Shown: positions 9,841-19,536, counted from the stretch's first letter. The stretch: DNA of 64,000 bases from Pseudomonas schmalbachii (GCF_017589465.1 NZ_JAELYA010000003.1:310001-374000); one strand, 5' to 3'. Numbers and translations: made by a program. Notes: generated by a model not told the origin, from the sequence alone.

Positions 9841-9846
9841 TAGAAT
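9841..9846 (+). promoter_or_regulatory. Candidate -10 element of the protease/7TM/ATP-grasp operon
   Basis: TAGAAT in the context GCATGGTAGAATTTGG, 126 bp before the operon's first start codon. No convincing -35 is seen, so this is only a candidate. The 260-bp gap 9711-9971 holds nothing else recognisable. Confidence 0.3.
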
Positions 9847-9971
9847 TTGGCCCGCTTTTGCCCGGACCTTCCCTGAAGCCCCGCCACGCGGCGGTTTGAG
9901 CACACCCGAGCGAGGCGCTGGCCGAACCATTCAACTCCCTCAGGGCCTAGCGGTCCCACTCATCAGGACTT

Positions 9972-10514
9972 ATGAGACTCAAGCCCACAGCCCTGCTGCT
10001 TGCCCTTGTCGCCCTGCTGCTCTCCGGTACCGGCTTCGCCGCCGGCAAGACCATCTATGGCCTGAACGAATACGCCGGCATTGCGGAACTGGATCTGCAA
10101 GTCGCCGCGAAGCTCGACACCGGCGCCAAGACCGCCTCGCTCAGCGCCCGTGACATCAAGCGATTCAAGCGCGACGGGCAGACCTGGGTACGTTTCTATC
10201 TCGGCACCGACGACGCCGACAGCAATCCGATCGAGCGCCCGCTGGCGCGCATCAGCAAGATCAAGCGCCGCCATGGCGACTTCAATCCCGACGAAGACAA
10301 GACCTACACCGCCCGGCCGGTCATCGAGCTCGCGGTCTGCATGGGCAAGATCCGCCGCACCATCGAAGTCAACCTGACCGACCGCAGCACCTTCCAGTAC
10401 CCGCTCCTGATCGGCTCCGAGGCGCTCAAGCGCTTCGGCGCACTGGTCGATCCAAGTCTGAAATACGCCGCCGGCAAGCCCGGTTGCGAACCCGTTGCCA
10501 AAACTGCCGAGTAA
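9972..10514 (+). CDS. Retropepsin-like protease (annotated elsewhere as 'ATP-dependent zinc protease', RimK/LysX-associated)
   Basis: 180 residues with an N-terminal signal peptide (hydrophobic residues 5-22, cleavage near FAA-GK). The mature part is the PF05618-type domain: the aspartyl-protease motif D-T-G-A in AKLDTGAKTASLSA and, near the end, the hydrophobic-hydrophobic-G motif in YPLLIGSEALKRFG. Both are retropepsin hallmarks, and no zinc-binding HExxH is present, so the inherited 'zinc protease' name is probably wrong. It is first in a three-gene operon: 5 bp to the 7TM gene and then 3 bp to the ATP-grasp ligase. The signal peptide places it in the periplasm or at the outer face of the membrane. 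Confidence 0.85.
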   Translation: MRLKPTALLLALVALLLSGTGFAAGKTIYGLNEYAGIAELDLQVAAKLDTGAKTASLSARDIKRFKRDGQTWVRFYLGTDDADSNPIERPLARISKIKRRHGDFNPDEDKTYTARPVIELAVCMGKIRRTIEVNLTDRSTFQYPLLIGSEALKRFGALVDPSLKYAAGKPGCEPVAKTAE

Positions 10515-10519
10515 TCCGC

Positions 10520-12046
10520 ATGCGCTCTCTTACCCTGCATCTGAAGGTCCTGATCGCCATCCTGGTGACGTTGGGCATCGCGATCACCGCCTACCAGATC
10601 TTCGTCCTCGGCATCCCGATGACCGAGGCCGAGACGGACGATCTGTGGAACATCGACGCCAAGGTCGAGTTCGTTGCCACGCCGAAGGCGCCGGTCAAGC
10701 TGCAGATGTTCGTGCCGCCGCTGAACCAGGACTACGTCAGCCTCAACGAGAGCTTCGTTTCCAACAACTACGGCGTGAGCATCAACCGCGCCGACGGCAA
10801 CCGCAAGGTGACCTGGTCGGCACGCCGCGCCAACGGCAAGCAGACCCTGTACTACCGCCTGGTGCTGACCAAGCGTTTCAGCGGCGAGAAGCTCAAGGAA
10901 AAGGCCCCGGTGTTCCGCGACAGCCCGCCGCTGGAAGGTCCGGACAAGATCGCCGCCGAAGCGCTGCTCGCCCCCATCCGCCAGCACTCCGCGGACATCG
11001 AGACCTTCGTCAGCGAAGCCATCAAGCGCGCCAACAACCTCAACGACGACAATGTGAAGCTGCTGCTGGCCGGCGATACCAGCCTGGAGAAGCGCTCGCA
11101 CATCGTCGAGACCTTGCTGTCCATCGCCCACATTCCGATGGAGCGCGTGCACACCCTGCGCCTGCTGGCCAACCAGCAGCAGGCCCCGGAGCTCTGGCTG
11201 CGCAGCCACAACGGCAAGGACTGGCTGTACTTCAATCCGGAAACCGGTGAAAAGGGCCTGCCCTCCGACCGCCTGATCTGGTGGCTGGGCGATGAAAGCC
11301 TGGTGTCCATCGAGGGCGGCAAGAAACCGCAGGTCAGCTTCAGCATGAACAGCAGCGAGATGAACGCCATCCGCCTGGCCAAGCTGTCCGACGAAACCGC
11401 CGATGCGGACTTCCTCGAATATTCCCTGTACGGCCTGCCGCTCTCCACCCAGCAGACCTTCCAGATCATGATCATGATCCCGTTCGGCGTGCTGGTGATC
11501 CTGGTCCTGCGCAACCTGATCGGCCTGCAGACCCTCGGCACCTTCACCCCGGTGCTGATCGCCCTCGCCTTCCGCGAAACCGGCCTGCAATGGGGTATCG
11601 CCCTGTTCACCGTGGTTACCGCGCTGGGCCTGTCGCTGCGCTCATATCTCGAACACCTGAAGCTGCAGATGCTGCCGCGACTGTCGGTGGTGCTGACCTT
11701 CGTGGTGGTGATGATCGCGGTGATCAGCCTGTTCAGTCACAAGCTCGGCTTCGAAAGCGGCCTGTCGATCGCCCTGTTCCCGATGGTGATCCTGACCATG
11801 AGCATCGAACGCCTGTCGATCACCTGGGAGGAGCGCGGTGCCGCCCACGCCATGAAGGCCGCCATCGGCACGCTGTTCGCCGCCTCGCTGGCGCACATCC
11901 TGATGCGCGTTCCGGAGCTGGTGTACTTCGTGTTCACCTTCCCGGCGGTGCTGCTGATCCTGGTCGGTTTCATGCTCGCGATGGGCCGTTACCGCGGCTA
12001 CCGCCTGACCGAGCTGTTCCGCTTCAAAGCCTTCCTGAAGGACTGA
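10520..12046 (+). CDS. Inactive-transglutaminase-fold protein fused to a 7-transmembrane domain
   Basis: 508 residues. One N-terminal membrane anchor (residues 8-30) is followed by a periplasmic region (about 31-310) with a transglutaminase-like segment (SHIVETLLSIAHIPMERVHTLRLL, then WLYFNPETGEKGLP). It lacks the catalytic Cys-His-Asp triad. A C-terminal block of about seven membrane helices (about 318-495) comes next. This architecture is known to travel with the RimK-like ligase and retropepsin-like protease flanking it here. The ATG at 10520 is preferred over an upstream frame that overlaps the protease gene. Likely role (inference): membrane scaffold that binds peptide or protein substrates. 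Confidence 0.85.
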   Translation: MRSLTLHLKVLIAILVTLGIAITAYQIFVLGIPMTEAETDDLWNIDAKVEFVATPKAPVKLQMFVPPLNQDYVSLNESFVSNNYGVSINRADGNRKVTWSARRANGKQTLYYRLVLTKRFSGEKLKEKAPVFRDSPPLEGPDKIAAEALLAPIRQHSADIETFVSEAIKRANNLNDDNVKLLLAGDTSLEKRSHIVETLLSIAHIPMERVHTLRLLANQQQAPELWLRSHNGKDWLYFNPETGEKGLPSDRLIWWLGDESLVSIEGGKKPQVSFSMNSSEMNAIRLAKLSDETADADFLEYSLYGLPLSTQQTFQIMIMIPFGVLVILVLRNLIGLQTLGTFTPVLIALAFRETGLQWGIALFTVVTALGLSLRSYLEHLKLQMLPRLSVVLTFVVVMIAVISLFSHKLGFESGLSIALFPMVILTMSIERLSITWEERGAAHAMKAAIGTLFAASLAHILMRVPELVYFVFTFPAVLLILVGFMLAMGRYRGYRLTELFRFKAFLKD

Positions 12047-12049
12047 GCC

Positions 12050-13036
12050 ATGTTCGGCCTGATCAAGCGCTGGAAAGCCCTGGAAGCCAAAGGAATCATG
12101 GGCATCAACCGTCGCAACGCGGACTACGTGCTGAAGTACAACAAGCGGCACCTGTACCCGATCGTCGACGACAAGATCATCACCAAGCTGCGCGCCATCG
12201 AAGCCGGCATCCACGTGCCGGAGATGTACGGGATCATCGAGACCGAGAAGGAAATCGACAAGCTCGGAGAAATCATCGGCGAGCGTAGCGATTTCGTGAT
12301 CAAGCCGGCGCAGGGCGCCGGCGGTGACGGCATCCTGGTCATCGCCGACCGCTTCGAGGACCGCTACAAGACGGTGTCCGGGCGGATCATCAGCCACGAG
12401 GAGATCGAGCACCAGATTTCCTCGATCCTCACCGGCCTCTACTCCCTCGGCGGGCACCGCGACCGCGCGCTGATCGAGTACCGCGTGACGCCCGACCAGA
12501 TCTTCAAGAGCATCAGCTACGAAGGCGTTCCGGACATCCGCATCATCGTGCTGATGGGCTACCCGGTGATGGCCATGCTGCGCCTGCCGACCCGCCAGTC
12601 CAACGGCAAGGCCAACCTGCACCAAGGCGCCATCGGCGTCGGCGTGGACCTGGCTACCGGCGTCACCCTCAAGGGCACCTGGCTGAACAACAAGATCAGC
12701 AAGCACCCGGACACCGCCAACGCGGTGGACGGCGTACAGCTGCCGAACTGGGACGGCTTCATGAAGCTGGCCGCCGGCTGCTACGAGCTGTGCGGGCTGG
12801 GCTACATCGGCGTGGACATGGTGCTCGACCAGGACAAGGGTCCGCTGATCCTCGAACTGAACGCCCGCCCCGGCCTGAACATCCAGATCGCCAACGACTG
12901 CGGCCTGACCCTGCGCACCCACGCCGTCGAGGCGCGCCTCGAAGAGCTGAAAGCCAAGGGCGTGCAGGAAACCCCGGAAGAGCGGGTACGCTTCTCCCAG
13001 GGATTATTCGGCCATGTGCGGCCGCAAGAGCTCTGA
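12050..13036 (+). CDS. Alpha-L-glutamate ligase-like ATP-grasp protein (RimK-like)
   Basis: 328 residues. ATP-grasp signatures are DFVIKPAQGAGGDGILVI (nucleotide-binding lysine and glycine loop) and GVDMVLDQDKGPLILELNARPGLN (metal-binding Glu/Asn). The family forms amide bonds between a carboxylate and an amino group by an acyl-phosphate intermediate; its actual substrate here is unknown. Cytoplasmic, with no signal or membrane segments. It is the third gene of the operon, 3 bp after the 7TM gene and ending before a strong terminator. Confidence 0.88.
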   Translation: MFGLIKRWKALEAKGIMGINRRNADYVLKYNKRHLYPIVDDKIITKLRAIEAGIHVPEMYGIIETEKEIDKLGEIIGERSDFVIKPAQGAGGDGILVIADRFEDRYKTVSGRIISHEEIEHQISSILTGLYSLGGHRDRALIEYRVTPDQIFKSISYEGVPDIRIIVLMGYPVMAMLRLPTRQSNGKANLHQGAIGVGVDLATGVTLKGTWLNNKISKHPDTANAVDGVQLPNWDGFMKLAAGCYELCGLGYIGVDMVLDQDKGPLILELNARPGLNIQIANDCGLTLRTHAVEARLEELKAKGVQETPEERVRFSQGLFGHVRPQEL

Positions 13037-13176
13037 GAGCCTATTTACGATCTGCTGCGCGTCGGCATAACTGCGTTGAAAACGGGCTCGGGATGCTCAT
13101 TTACTACGTGTAAACTCCGCTCCCTCGCCCGTTTTCGCCTTGTTCTGCTCTAGCTCGCGAGATCGTAAACAGGCTC
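13037..13176. repeat. 140-bp multi-level inverted-repeat element
   Basis: Terminal inverted repeats GAGCCTATTTACGATCT / AGATCGTAAACAGGCTC (one mismatch) enclose an inner inverted repeat (AAAACGGGC / GCCCGTTTT) and a central near-palindrome TTTACTACGTGTAAA. It begins right after the ATP-grasp stop. It resembles, from memory, an abundant non-coding dispersed repeat of pseudomonads. No coding capacity. Confidence 0.75.
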
Positions 13177-13188
13177 TGAAGCGAACCA

Positions 13189-13216
13189 GAAGCCCGGCTA
13201 GCCGGGCTTCTCCCTT
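13189..13216 (+). terminator. Rho-independent terminator after the protease/7TM/ATP-grasp operon
   Basis: Perfect stem AGAAGCCCGGC / GCCGGGCTTCT with a two-base loop, followed by a weak T-rich tail. Confidence 0.75.
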
Positions 13217-13322
13217 ATTGAGACACCAACTTGCACGCGCACGACCCGCGCGCAAATCAGTCCTAGGCCCGATCCCCCGGGCGGACTAGAATCCGCCCTC
13301 ACTCCCTGCTCGCCTCGCCCAC

Positions 13323-14672
13323 ATGCCCCACTGCCTCGTATACCCGCTTCCCTACCGGGAATCCCCTGGCTCTCTTTTCGCCGCGATCAGCTCCGCCCCC
13401 GGCGCGGTACTGCTGGACGCCGGTCGGCCGGCCGCCGAGCGCGGTCGCTACGACCTGATGAGCGCCTGGCCGCAAGCGGAACTGGCGCCCGCCGCCGACG
13501 AGTCCGCACGGGATTACTTCGTGCGCCTGCGCAACGCCCTGCGGGAGATCGGCGACGCCGAAGCGCCGGATGGACTGGAGTTGCCTTTCACCGGCGGGTT
13601 GATCGGTTACCTGAGCTACGACTTCGGCCGACGCATCGAACACCTGCCCGTACGCAGCCGCGACGACCTGGAACTGCCCGACGCCCGCCTCGGCCTGTAC
13701 CTCTGGGCGCTGGTCAGCGATCACCATCTGCGCACCAGCCAACTGGTGTTCCATCCGCGCCTGGAAGAGAGCGAACGCCAGCGTCTGATCGAACTGTTCG
13801 GCACCGAACCCAGCGCCCCCGATCTCCCGGCCTTCCGCCTGCGGGCGCCCTTTTCCGCCGACCTGACGCGGGAGCAGTACCGGCAGGCTCTGGAGCGCGT
13901 GCAGGCCTATATCCTCGCCGGCGACTGCTACCAGGTGAACTACACCCAGCGTTTCCGCGCGCCCTGCAGCGGTTCGCCATGGCTGGCCTACCAGGCGCTG
14001 CGCGAAGCCTGTCCGACGCCGTTCGCCGGCTATCTGAACCTGCCCGAAGGCGCGATTCTCAGCCTCTCGCCGGAACGCTTCATCCAGTTGCACCACGGCC
14101 AGGTGGAAACCCGCCCGATCAAGGGCACCCGCCCGCGCGGCCGGACCGCCGAGGAAGACGCCGCCCATGCGGATGAACTGCTGGCCAGCGAGAAGGACCG
14201 CGCGGAAAACCTGATGATCGTCGACCTGCTGCGCAACGACCTGGGGCGCAGCTGCCGCCCGGGCTCGGTGCGGGTGCCGGAGCTGTTCGCGCTGGAGAGC
14301 TACCCCAACGTCCACCATATGGTCAGCAGCGTCGAGGGCGAACTGGCGGAAGGAAAAGACGCCTTCGATCTGCTGCTCGGCAGCTTCCCCGGCGGCTCGA
14401 TCACCGGCGCGCCGAAGATCCGCGCCATGCAGATCATCGAGGAACTGGAGCCGACCCGCCGCGCCATCTATTGCGGCAGCCTGCTGTACATCGACGTACG
14501 CGGGGAAATGGACAGCTCCATCGCCATCCGCACCGTGCTGGTGAAGGACGGCCAGGCCTGCTGCTGGGGCGGCGGCGGAATCGTCGCCGACTCCGACTGG
14601 CAGGCGGAGTACGACGAATCGGTGACCAAGGTGAAGGTGCTGCTGAAGACGCTGGAAAATCTCTCCAACTGA
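13323..14672 (+). CDS. pabB: Aminodeoxychorismate synthase component I
   Basis: 449 residues, the normal PabB size. It aminates chorismate to 4-amino-4-deoxychorismate for p-aminobenzoate and folate synthesis, using ammonia from PabA. The catalytic lysine motif is P-I-K-G-T (RPIKGTRPRG, about residue 263), as in PabB; anthranilate synthases have alanine in place of this lysine. The chorismate-binding core (SEKDRAENLMIVDLLRNDLGR, GSITGAPKIRAM, GGGIVADSDWQAEY) is intact. A TAGAAT (13287-13292) in a small inverted repeat may be the -10. FolE, another folate enzyme, lies at 52918-53463. Confidence 0.95.
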   Translation: MPHCLVYPLPYRESPGSLFAAISSAPGAVLLDAGRPAAERGRYDLMSAWPQAELAPAADESARDYFVRLRNALREIGDAEAPDGLELPFTGGLIGYLSYDFGRRIEHLPVRSRDDLELPDARLGLYLWALVSDHHLRTSQLVFHPRLEESERQRLIELFGTEPSAPDLPAFRLRAPFSADLTREQYRQALERVQAYILAGDCYQVNYTQRFRAPCSGSPWLAYQALREACPTPFAGYLNLPEGAILSLSPERFIQLHHGQVETRPIKGTRPRGRTAEEDAAHADELLASEKDRAENLMIVDLLRNDLGRSCRPGSVRVPELFALESYPNVHHMVSSVEGELAEGKDAFDLLLGSFPGGSITGAPKIRAMQIIEELEPTRRAIYCGSLLYIDVRGEMDSSIAIRTVLVKDGQACCWGGGGIVADSDWQAEYDESVTKVKVLLKTLENLSN

Positions 14673-14692
14673 TCGGGTCCGTTCTCCACGCC

Positions 14693-14750
14693 GTAGGGCG
14701 GGTGAAACCCGCCATGACCCATTCGAATTGGCGGGTTGCACCCGCCCTAC
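14693..14750. repeat. REP-like palindrome, family A
   Basis: Begins GTAGGGCGGGT and ends ACCCGCCCTAC, with internal AACCCGCC / GGCGGGTT arms. First of five near-identical copies in this window (others at 18153, 39640, 53526 and 53651). Confidence 0.85.
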
Positions 14751-14760
14751 TTCCCGCCTC

Positions 14761-14809
14761 TGTAGGAGCGCCCCATGGGCGCGAATCGCGGGCATGGCCC
14801 GCTCCTACA
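14761..14809. repeat. Short palindromic repeat, family C (TGTAGGAGCG…CGCTCCTACA type)
   Basis: Begins TGTAGGAGCG and ends GCTCCTACAC around the internal GCGGGCATGGCCCGC palindrome. A related element is at 57580-57645. Confidence 0.7.
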
Positions 14810-14862
14810 CGTTGATACGGTGAAAACCATCGTGCCCTCCCCGATAATTTCCGAAGAGCAAA

Positions 14863-14890
14863 GAAAAAGCCCGCCGAAGCGGGCTTTTTC
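14863..14890 (-). terminator. Bidirectional terminator after thrH
   Basis: Twelve-base-pair perfect stem GAAAAAGCCCGC / GCGGGCTTTTTC with loop CGAA. The A/T flanks let it work for thrH on the minus strand, or for transcripts arriving from pabB. Confidence 0.85.
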
Positions 14891-14902
14891 ACATCTGGCG
14901 CC

Positions 14903-15520
14903 TTACAGGCTCAGCTGACGGTCCGACGCCTTGAGGAACTCCTGCTTCAGGTCCTCGTAGGTGTGCACCGCGGGGAATTGCGGGAACTCGCGAATCACGT
15001 TTTCCGGCGCGTGGAACAGGATGCCGGCGTGCGCCTCGGCGAGCATGGTGGTGTCGTTGTACGAGTCGCCGGCGGCGATCACGCGGTAGTACAGGCTCTT
15101 GAAGGAGATGACCGACTGGCGCTTGGGGTCTTTCTGGCGCAGCTGGTAGCCGACCACGCGGTCGGTTTCGTCGGTGATCAGCTTGTGGCACAGCAGGGTC
15201 GGGAAACCGAGCTGGCGCATCAGCGGCTGGGAAAATTCGTAGAAGGTGTCGGAGAGGATCACCACCTGGAAGCGCTCGCGCAGCCAGTCGACGAATTCCA
15301 CCGCGCCTTCCAGCGGCTTCAGGGTGGCGATCACTTCCTGGATGTCGGCCAGCTTCAGGCCGTGCTCATCGAGGATGCGCAGGCGCTGCTTCATCAGCAC
15401 GTCGTAGTCCGGGATATCGCGGGTAGTCGCCTTGAGCGCTTCGATACCGGTTTTTTCAGCGAAGGCGATCCAGATTTCCGGGACCAGGACACCTTCCAGG
15501 TCGAGACAGGCGATTTCCAC
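14903..15520 (-). CDS. thrH: ThrH, phosphoserine phosphatase / phosphoserine:homoserine phosphotransferase
   Basis: 205 residues of the HAD superfamily. Motif I is CLDLEGVLVP (the two acidic residues D-x-E), motif II is in VVILSDTF, and motif IV is AAGDSYNDTTML. ThrH is the pseudomonad enzyme that dephosphorylates phosphoserine and can transfer the phosphate to homoserine, giving an alternative route to homoserine phosphate for threonine synthesis. The start is GTG (15518-15520), giving the conserved MEIACLDLEG beginning. It is divergent from cysH. Confidence 0.93.
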   Translation of the reverse strand: MEIACLDLEGVLVPEIWIAFAEKTGIEALKATTRDIPDYDVLMKQRLRILDEHGLKLADIQEVIATLKPLEGAVEFVDWLRERFQVVILSDTFYEFSQPLMRQLGFPTLLCHKLITDETDRVVGYQLRQKDPKRQSVISFKSLYYRVIAAGDSYNDTTMLAEAHAGILFHAPENVIREFPQFPAVHTYEDLKQEFLKASDRQLSL

Positions 15521-15709
15521 GAACGATTCCCCACATGGTTTTGGACAGGAGGCGGCACTCTATCCGCTCCCCTTGGCCGGCGCAACGCGGCACTTATACC
15601 CGAATATGGCAGTAACCCTTCCTGATGGTTATTTAGGGGCATATCCACTGTTTTGTTAACATCGCCGCCATATAGCGCCACGCGCAACTAAAACTAGGAA
15701 AACCGCCTG

Positions 15710-16444
15710 ATGAGCCATCCGTTCGACGTCGCCGAACTCGCCGCGACCTATGCCAAGAAGTCCCCGCAGGACGTCCTCAAGCTCGCCTTCGAACACTTCG
15801 GCGACGACCTGTGGATCTCCTTCAGCGGTGCCGAAGACGTGGTGCTGCTGGACATGGCCTGGAAGCTGAACAAGAACGTCAAGGTCTTCAGCCTCGACAC
15901 CGGCCGCCTGCACCCGGAAACCTATCGCTTCATCGAACAGGTGCGCGATCACTACAAGATCAATATCGACGTGCTCTCCCCCGACCCGCGCCTGCTGGAG
16001 CCGTTCGTCAAGGAAAAGGGCCTGTTCAGCTTCTACAAGGACGGCCACAGCGAATGCTGCGGCATCCGCAAGATCGAGCCGCTGAAGCGCAAGCTGTCCA
16101 CCGTCCGCGCCTGGGCCACCGGCCAGCGCCGCGACCAGAGCCCCGGCACCCGCAGCCAGGTGGCGGTTCTTGAAGTGGATGGCGCCTTCTCCACCCCGGA
16201 CCGGCCGCTGTACAAGTTCAACCCGCTGGCCAACATGAGCAGCGAGGAAGTCTGGGGCTATATCCGCATGCTCGAACTACCCTATAACAGCCTGCACGAG
16301 CGCGGCTTCATCAGCATCGGCTGCGAGCCCTGCACCCGCCCGGTACTGCCCAACCAGCACGAGCGCGAGGGCCGCTGGTGGTGGGAAGAGTCCACCCAGA
16401 AGGAATGCGGCCTGCATGCCGGCAACCTGATCACCAAGGCCTGA
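15710..16444 (+). CDS. cysH: Assimilatory adenylylsulfate (APS/PAPS) reductase
   Basis: 244 residues. It carries the [14 protein letters not shown] nucleotide-binding loop and the double cysteine pairs CCGIRK (about residues 119-120) and CEPC (about 204-207) that ligate a [4Fe-4S] cluster. These mark the APS-reducing, plant/pseudomonad-type enzyme rather than the cluster-free PAPS reductase of E. coli. The C-terminal catalytic Cys is in KECGLHAG. It reduces activated sulfate to sulfite for cysteine synthesis. The regulator gene cysB is 2 kb downstream. A longer N-terminus, as in P. aeruginosa, is not supported by an upstream start here. Confidence 0.95.
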   Translation: MSHPFDVAELAATYAKKSPQDVLKLAFEHFGDDLWISFSGAEDVVLLDMAWKLNKNVKVFSLDTGRLHPETYRFIEQVRDHYKINIDVLSPDPRLLEPFVKEKGLFSFYKDGHSECCGIRKIEPLKRKLSTVRAWATGQRRDQSPGTRSQVAVLEVDGAFSTPDRPLYKFNPLANMSSEEVWGYIRMLELPYNSLHERGFISIGCEPCTRPVLPNQHEREGRWWWEESTQKECGLHAGNLITKA

Positions 16445-16481
16445 TCCGGACGGGTTGGGCCAGACCGCAAGGAGAAGCCCG

Positions 16482-16826
16482 ATGCGAATCACCATGGTGA
16501 AGAAGGTCCTGGCCGACGGCCAGGACTGCCGCAAATGCCGCGAAGTGCATGAGCGCCTGGAGAAAGGCGGCTACCTCGGGCGCATCGACCGCACCCTGAT
16601 CGCCGACGAGCGCAATCCGGCCAGCACCGGCTGGATGATCGCCGCGCAGTATGGTGTCGATAGCGCGCCGTTCTTCGTCGTCCGCTTCGATGACGGCAGC
16701 GAGAAGGTCTACACGGTGTTCATGAGCTTCCTCCACGAAGTATTGGAGCAACGCGGCGAAACGCCCCCGGACTCGCCCGAGGTGCTGGCGGAACTGGCCC
16801 GCCGCGACGACCTGGACTTTCTGTGA
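16482..16826 (+). CDS. Small thioredoxin-like protein next to cysH
   Basis: 114 residues. Near the N-terminus is a C-x-x-C motif (DCRKCREV, residues 16-19), followed by an alternating helix/strand pattern with a cis-Pro-like VDSAPFFVVRF, all consistent with a thioredoxin or glutaredoxin fold. The ATG at 16482 has a GGAGAAG ribosome site. It lies 37 bp after cysH on the same strand, so co-transcription and a role as electron donor or redox partner in sulfate assimilation are plausible but inferred. It is conserved next to cysH in pseudomonads, from memory. Confidence 0.75.
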   Translation: MRITMVKKVLADGQDCRKCREVHERLEKGGYLGRIDRTLIADERNPASTGWMIAAQYGVDSAPFFVVRFDDGSEKVYTVFMSFLHEVLEQRGETPPDSPEVLAELARRDDLDFL

Positions 16827-16900
16827 CCTGAACGCCCGCCCGCCGCACCGGGCGCAAGCCCATTGCTGAGCGGGCGACACCTCTGCAACGAGGTACATGG

Positions 16901-18100
16901 ATGTCCGCCACACCAGCATCGCCTGCGCAACGGCAACCACGCATCCCCGGCACCGTCTGGGCGCTGGGCTTCGTCAGCCTGTTCATGGACATCTCGTCGG
17001 AGCTGGTGCACAGCCTGCTGCCGGTGTTCCTGGTCGGCAGCCTGGGAGTGAGCATGCTCGGCGTCGGCCTGATCGAAGGCGTCGCCGAGGCCACCGCGCT
17101 GATCGCCAAGGTCTTCTCCGGCGCAATCAGCGACTTCCTCGGCAGGCGCAAGGGCTTGGTGCTGTTCGGCTACGCCCTGGCGACGCTGAGCAAACCGCTG
17201 TTTCCCCTGGCCACTTCGGCGGAGACGGTGTTCGCCGCCCGCTTCATCGACCGCATCGGCAAGGGCATCCGCGGCGCCCCGCGCGATGCGCTGATCGCCG
17301 ATGTCGCGCCGGAGTCGATACGCGGTGCCTGCTTCGGCCTGCGCCAGTCGATGGACACCATCGGCGCCTTCGCCGGCCCCCTGCTGGCCATCGCCCTGAT
17401 GCTGCTATTGAGCGGCGACCTGCCTCTGGTGTTCTGGTTCGCCTGCATCCCGGCAGCGATAGCGCTTCTGCTGATCGTCTTCTGCGTTCATGAGCCGCAC
17501 CCTGCCGGGGCCGGCACGGGCTTCCACACACCGATCCGGCGCGACGCCCTGCGTCAGTTCTCCGCCGACTACTGGCGGGTGGTGGCGATCGGCGCACTGT
17601 TCGCCCTCGCCCGCTTCAGCGAAGCCTTCCTCGTGCTGCGCGCGCAGCAGCAGGGCCTCGCCAATGCGTGGATACCGCTGGTGATGGTGATCATGTCGCT
17701 GCTCTACCTGGTTTCAGCCTATCCGGTGGGCTGGTGGTCCGACCGCGTGGGCCGCACGGGCCTGCTGTGCATGGGCATGGCGCTGCTGATCGTCGCGGAC
17801 CTGACCCTGGCCTTCGCCGATTCGGTCGCCCTGGTGCTGCTCGGGGTAGCGGTCTGGGGGCTGCACATGGGCTTCTCCCAGGGACTGCTCGCCACGCTGG
17901 TCGCCGACAGCGCACCGGAAGCCCTGAAGGGCACCGCGTTCGGCGTGTTCAACCTGGTGAGCGGAGTCGCCATGCTGCTGGCCAGCGTGCTGGCCGGCTG
18001 GTTGTGGCAAAGCTTCGGAGCGGGCACCACCTTTCTGGTCGGCGCAGCGTTCTCCGCGCTGGCGCTGGTGCTGCTGAGCAGACGCAGCGTTGGTAACTGA
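16901..18100 (+). CDS. MFS transporter
   Basis: 399 residues with about 12 hydrophobic segments in two six-helix halves. MFS signature loops are present: SDFLGRRKG after helix 2 and SDRVGRTG after helix 8. The central charged loop is FIDRIGKGIRGAPRDALIAD, characteristic of a subgroup of putative drug or small-solute exporters (YfcJ/YajR-like). The substrate is not evident. It is downstream of the thioredoxin-like gene with a 74-bp gap and is followed by repeat elements. Confidence 0.8.
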   Translation: MSATPASPAQRQPRIPGTVWALGFVSLFMDISSELVHSLLPVFLVGSLGVSMLGVGLIEGVAEATALIAKVFSGAISDFLGRRKGLVLFGYALATLSKPLFPLATSAETVFAARFIDRIGKGIRGAPRDALIADVAPESIRGACFGLRQSMDTIGAFAGPLLAIALMLLLSGDLPLVFWFACIPAAIALLLIVFCVHEPHPAGAGTGFHTPIRRDALRQFSADYWRVVAIGALFALARFSEAFLVLRAQQQGLANAWIPLVMVIMSLLYLVSAYPVGWWSDRVGRTGLLCMGMALLIVADLTLAFADSVALVLLGVAVWGLHMGFSQGLLATLVADSAPEALKGTAFGVFNLVSGVAMLLASVLAGWLWQSFGAGTTFLVGAAFSALALVLLSRRSVGN

Positions 18101-18152
18101 GCGCGACAAAGAAAAGGCTCTTTTGTGGGGGAATTCCTGACACTCCCACCCC

Positions 18153-18210
18153 GTAGGGCGGGTGAAACCCGCCATGATGCTTCCGGATCGGCGGGTTGCA
18201 CCCGCCCTAC
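18153..18210. repeat. REP-like palindrome, family A
   Basis: Second copy of the GTAGGGCGGGT…ACCCGCCCTAC element, 53 bp after the MFS gene. Confidence 0.85.
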
Positions 18211-18229
18211 CTGCTGGGCCAGAACTCGC

Positions 18230-18312
18230 GTAGGTTGGCGCTGAGCGCAGCGAAGCCCAACATCTGCTGCCCCATGGCACCGTTGGGCTTCGCAAGCTCA
18301 GCGCCAACCTAC
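18230..18312. repeat. REP-like palindrome, family B
   Basis: Begins GTAGGTTGGCGCTGAGC and ends GCTCAGCGCCAACCTAC, with internal GAAGCCCAAC / GTTGGGCTTC arms. First of eight copies in this window. Confidence 0.85.
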
Positions 18313-18365
18313 GGGACATTGCAGCCCGTAGGGCGGGAACACCTGGAAAGAAGCCCCTCAAATAA

Positions 18366-18395
18366 AGAAGAACCCGGCACGCGGCCGGGCTCTCG
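18366..18395 (-). terminator. Probable terminator of cysB
   Basis: Stem CCCGGC / GCCGGG (18373-18378 with 18384-18389), followed on the minus strand by TTCTTCTTTATTT. It begins about 20 bp after the cysB stop. Confidence 0.65.
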
Positions 18396-18410
18396 TTCTT
18401 CGACAGGCTG

Positions 18411-19427
<1,017 letters not shown>

Positions 19428-19437
19428 TCATGTTTTA

Positions 19438-19456
19438 TAACCATATTAATGGTTTA
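19438..19456 (-). promoter_or_regulatory. Dyad upstream of cysB, candidate CysB/LysR site
   Basis: TAACCATATTAATGGTTTA, a near-perfect inverted repeat in an AT-rich stretch 53-71 bp ahead of the cysB ATG. LysR regulators commonly bind such T-N(11)-A dyads and repress their own gene. The similar string ATGGTTATTTAGG occurs ahead of cysH (about 15625). Inference only. Confidence 0.35.
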
Positions 19457-19536
19457 GGAATAAAGTTAGACGCTTTTTCGGTCTCTGCATACCGTTCGTC
19501 TAAAGGGAATGAGCGAATCGCCGACCGGTACGGCCT

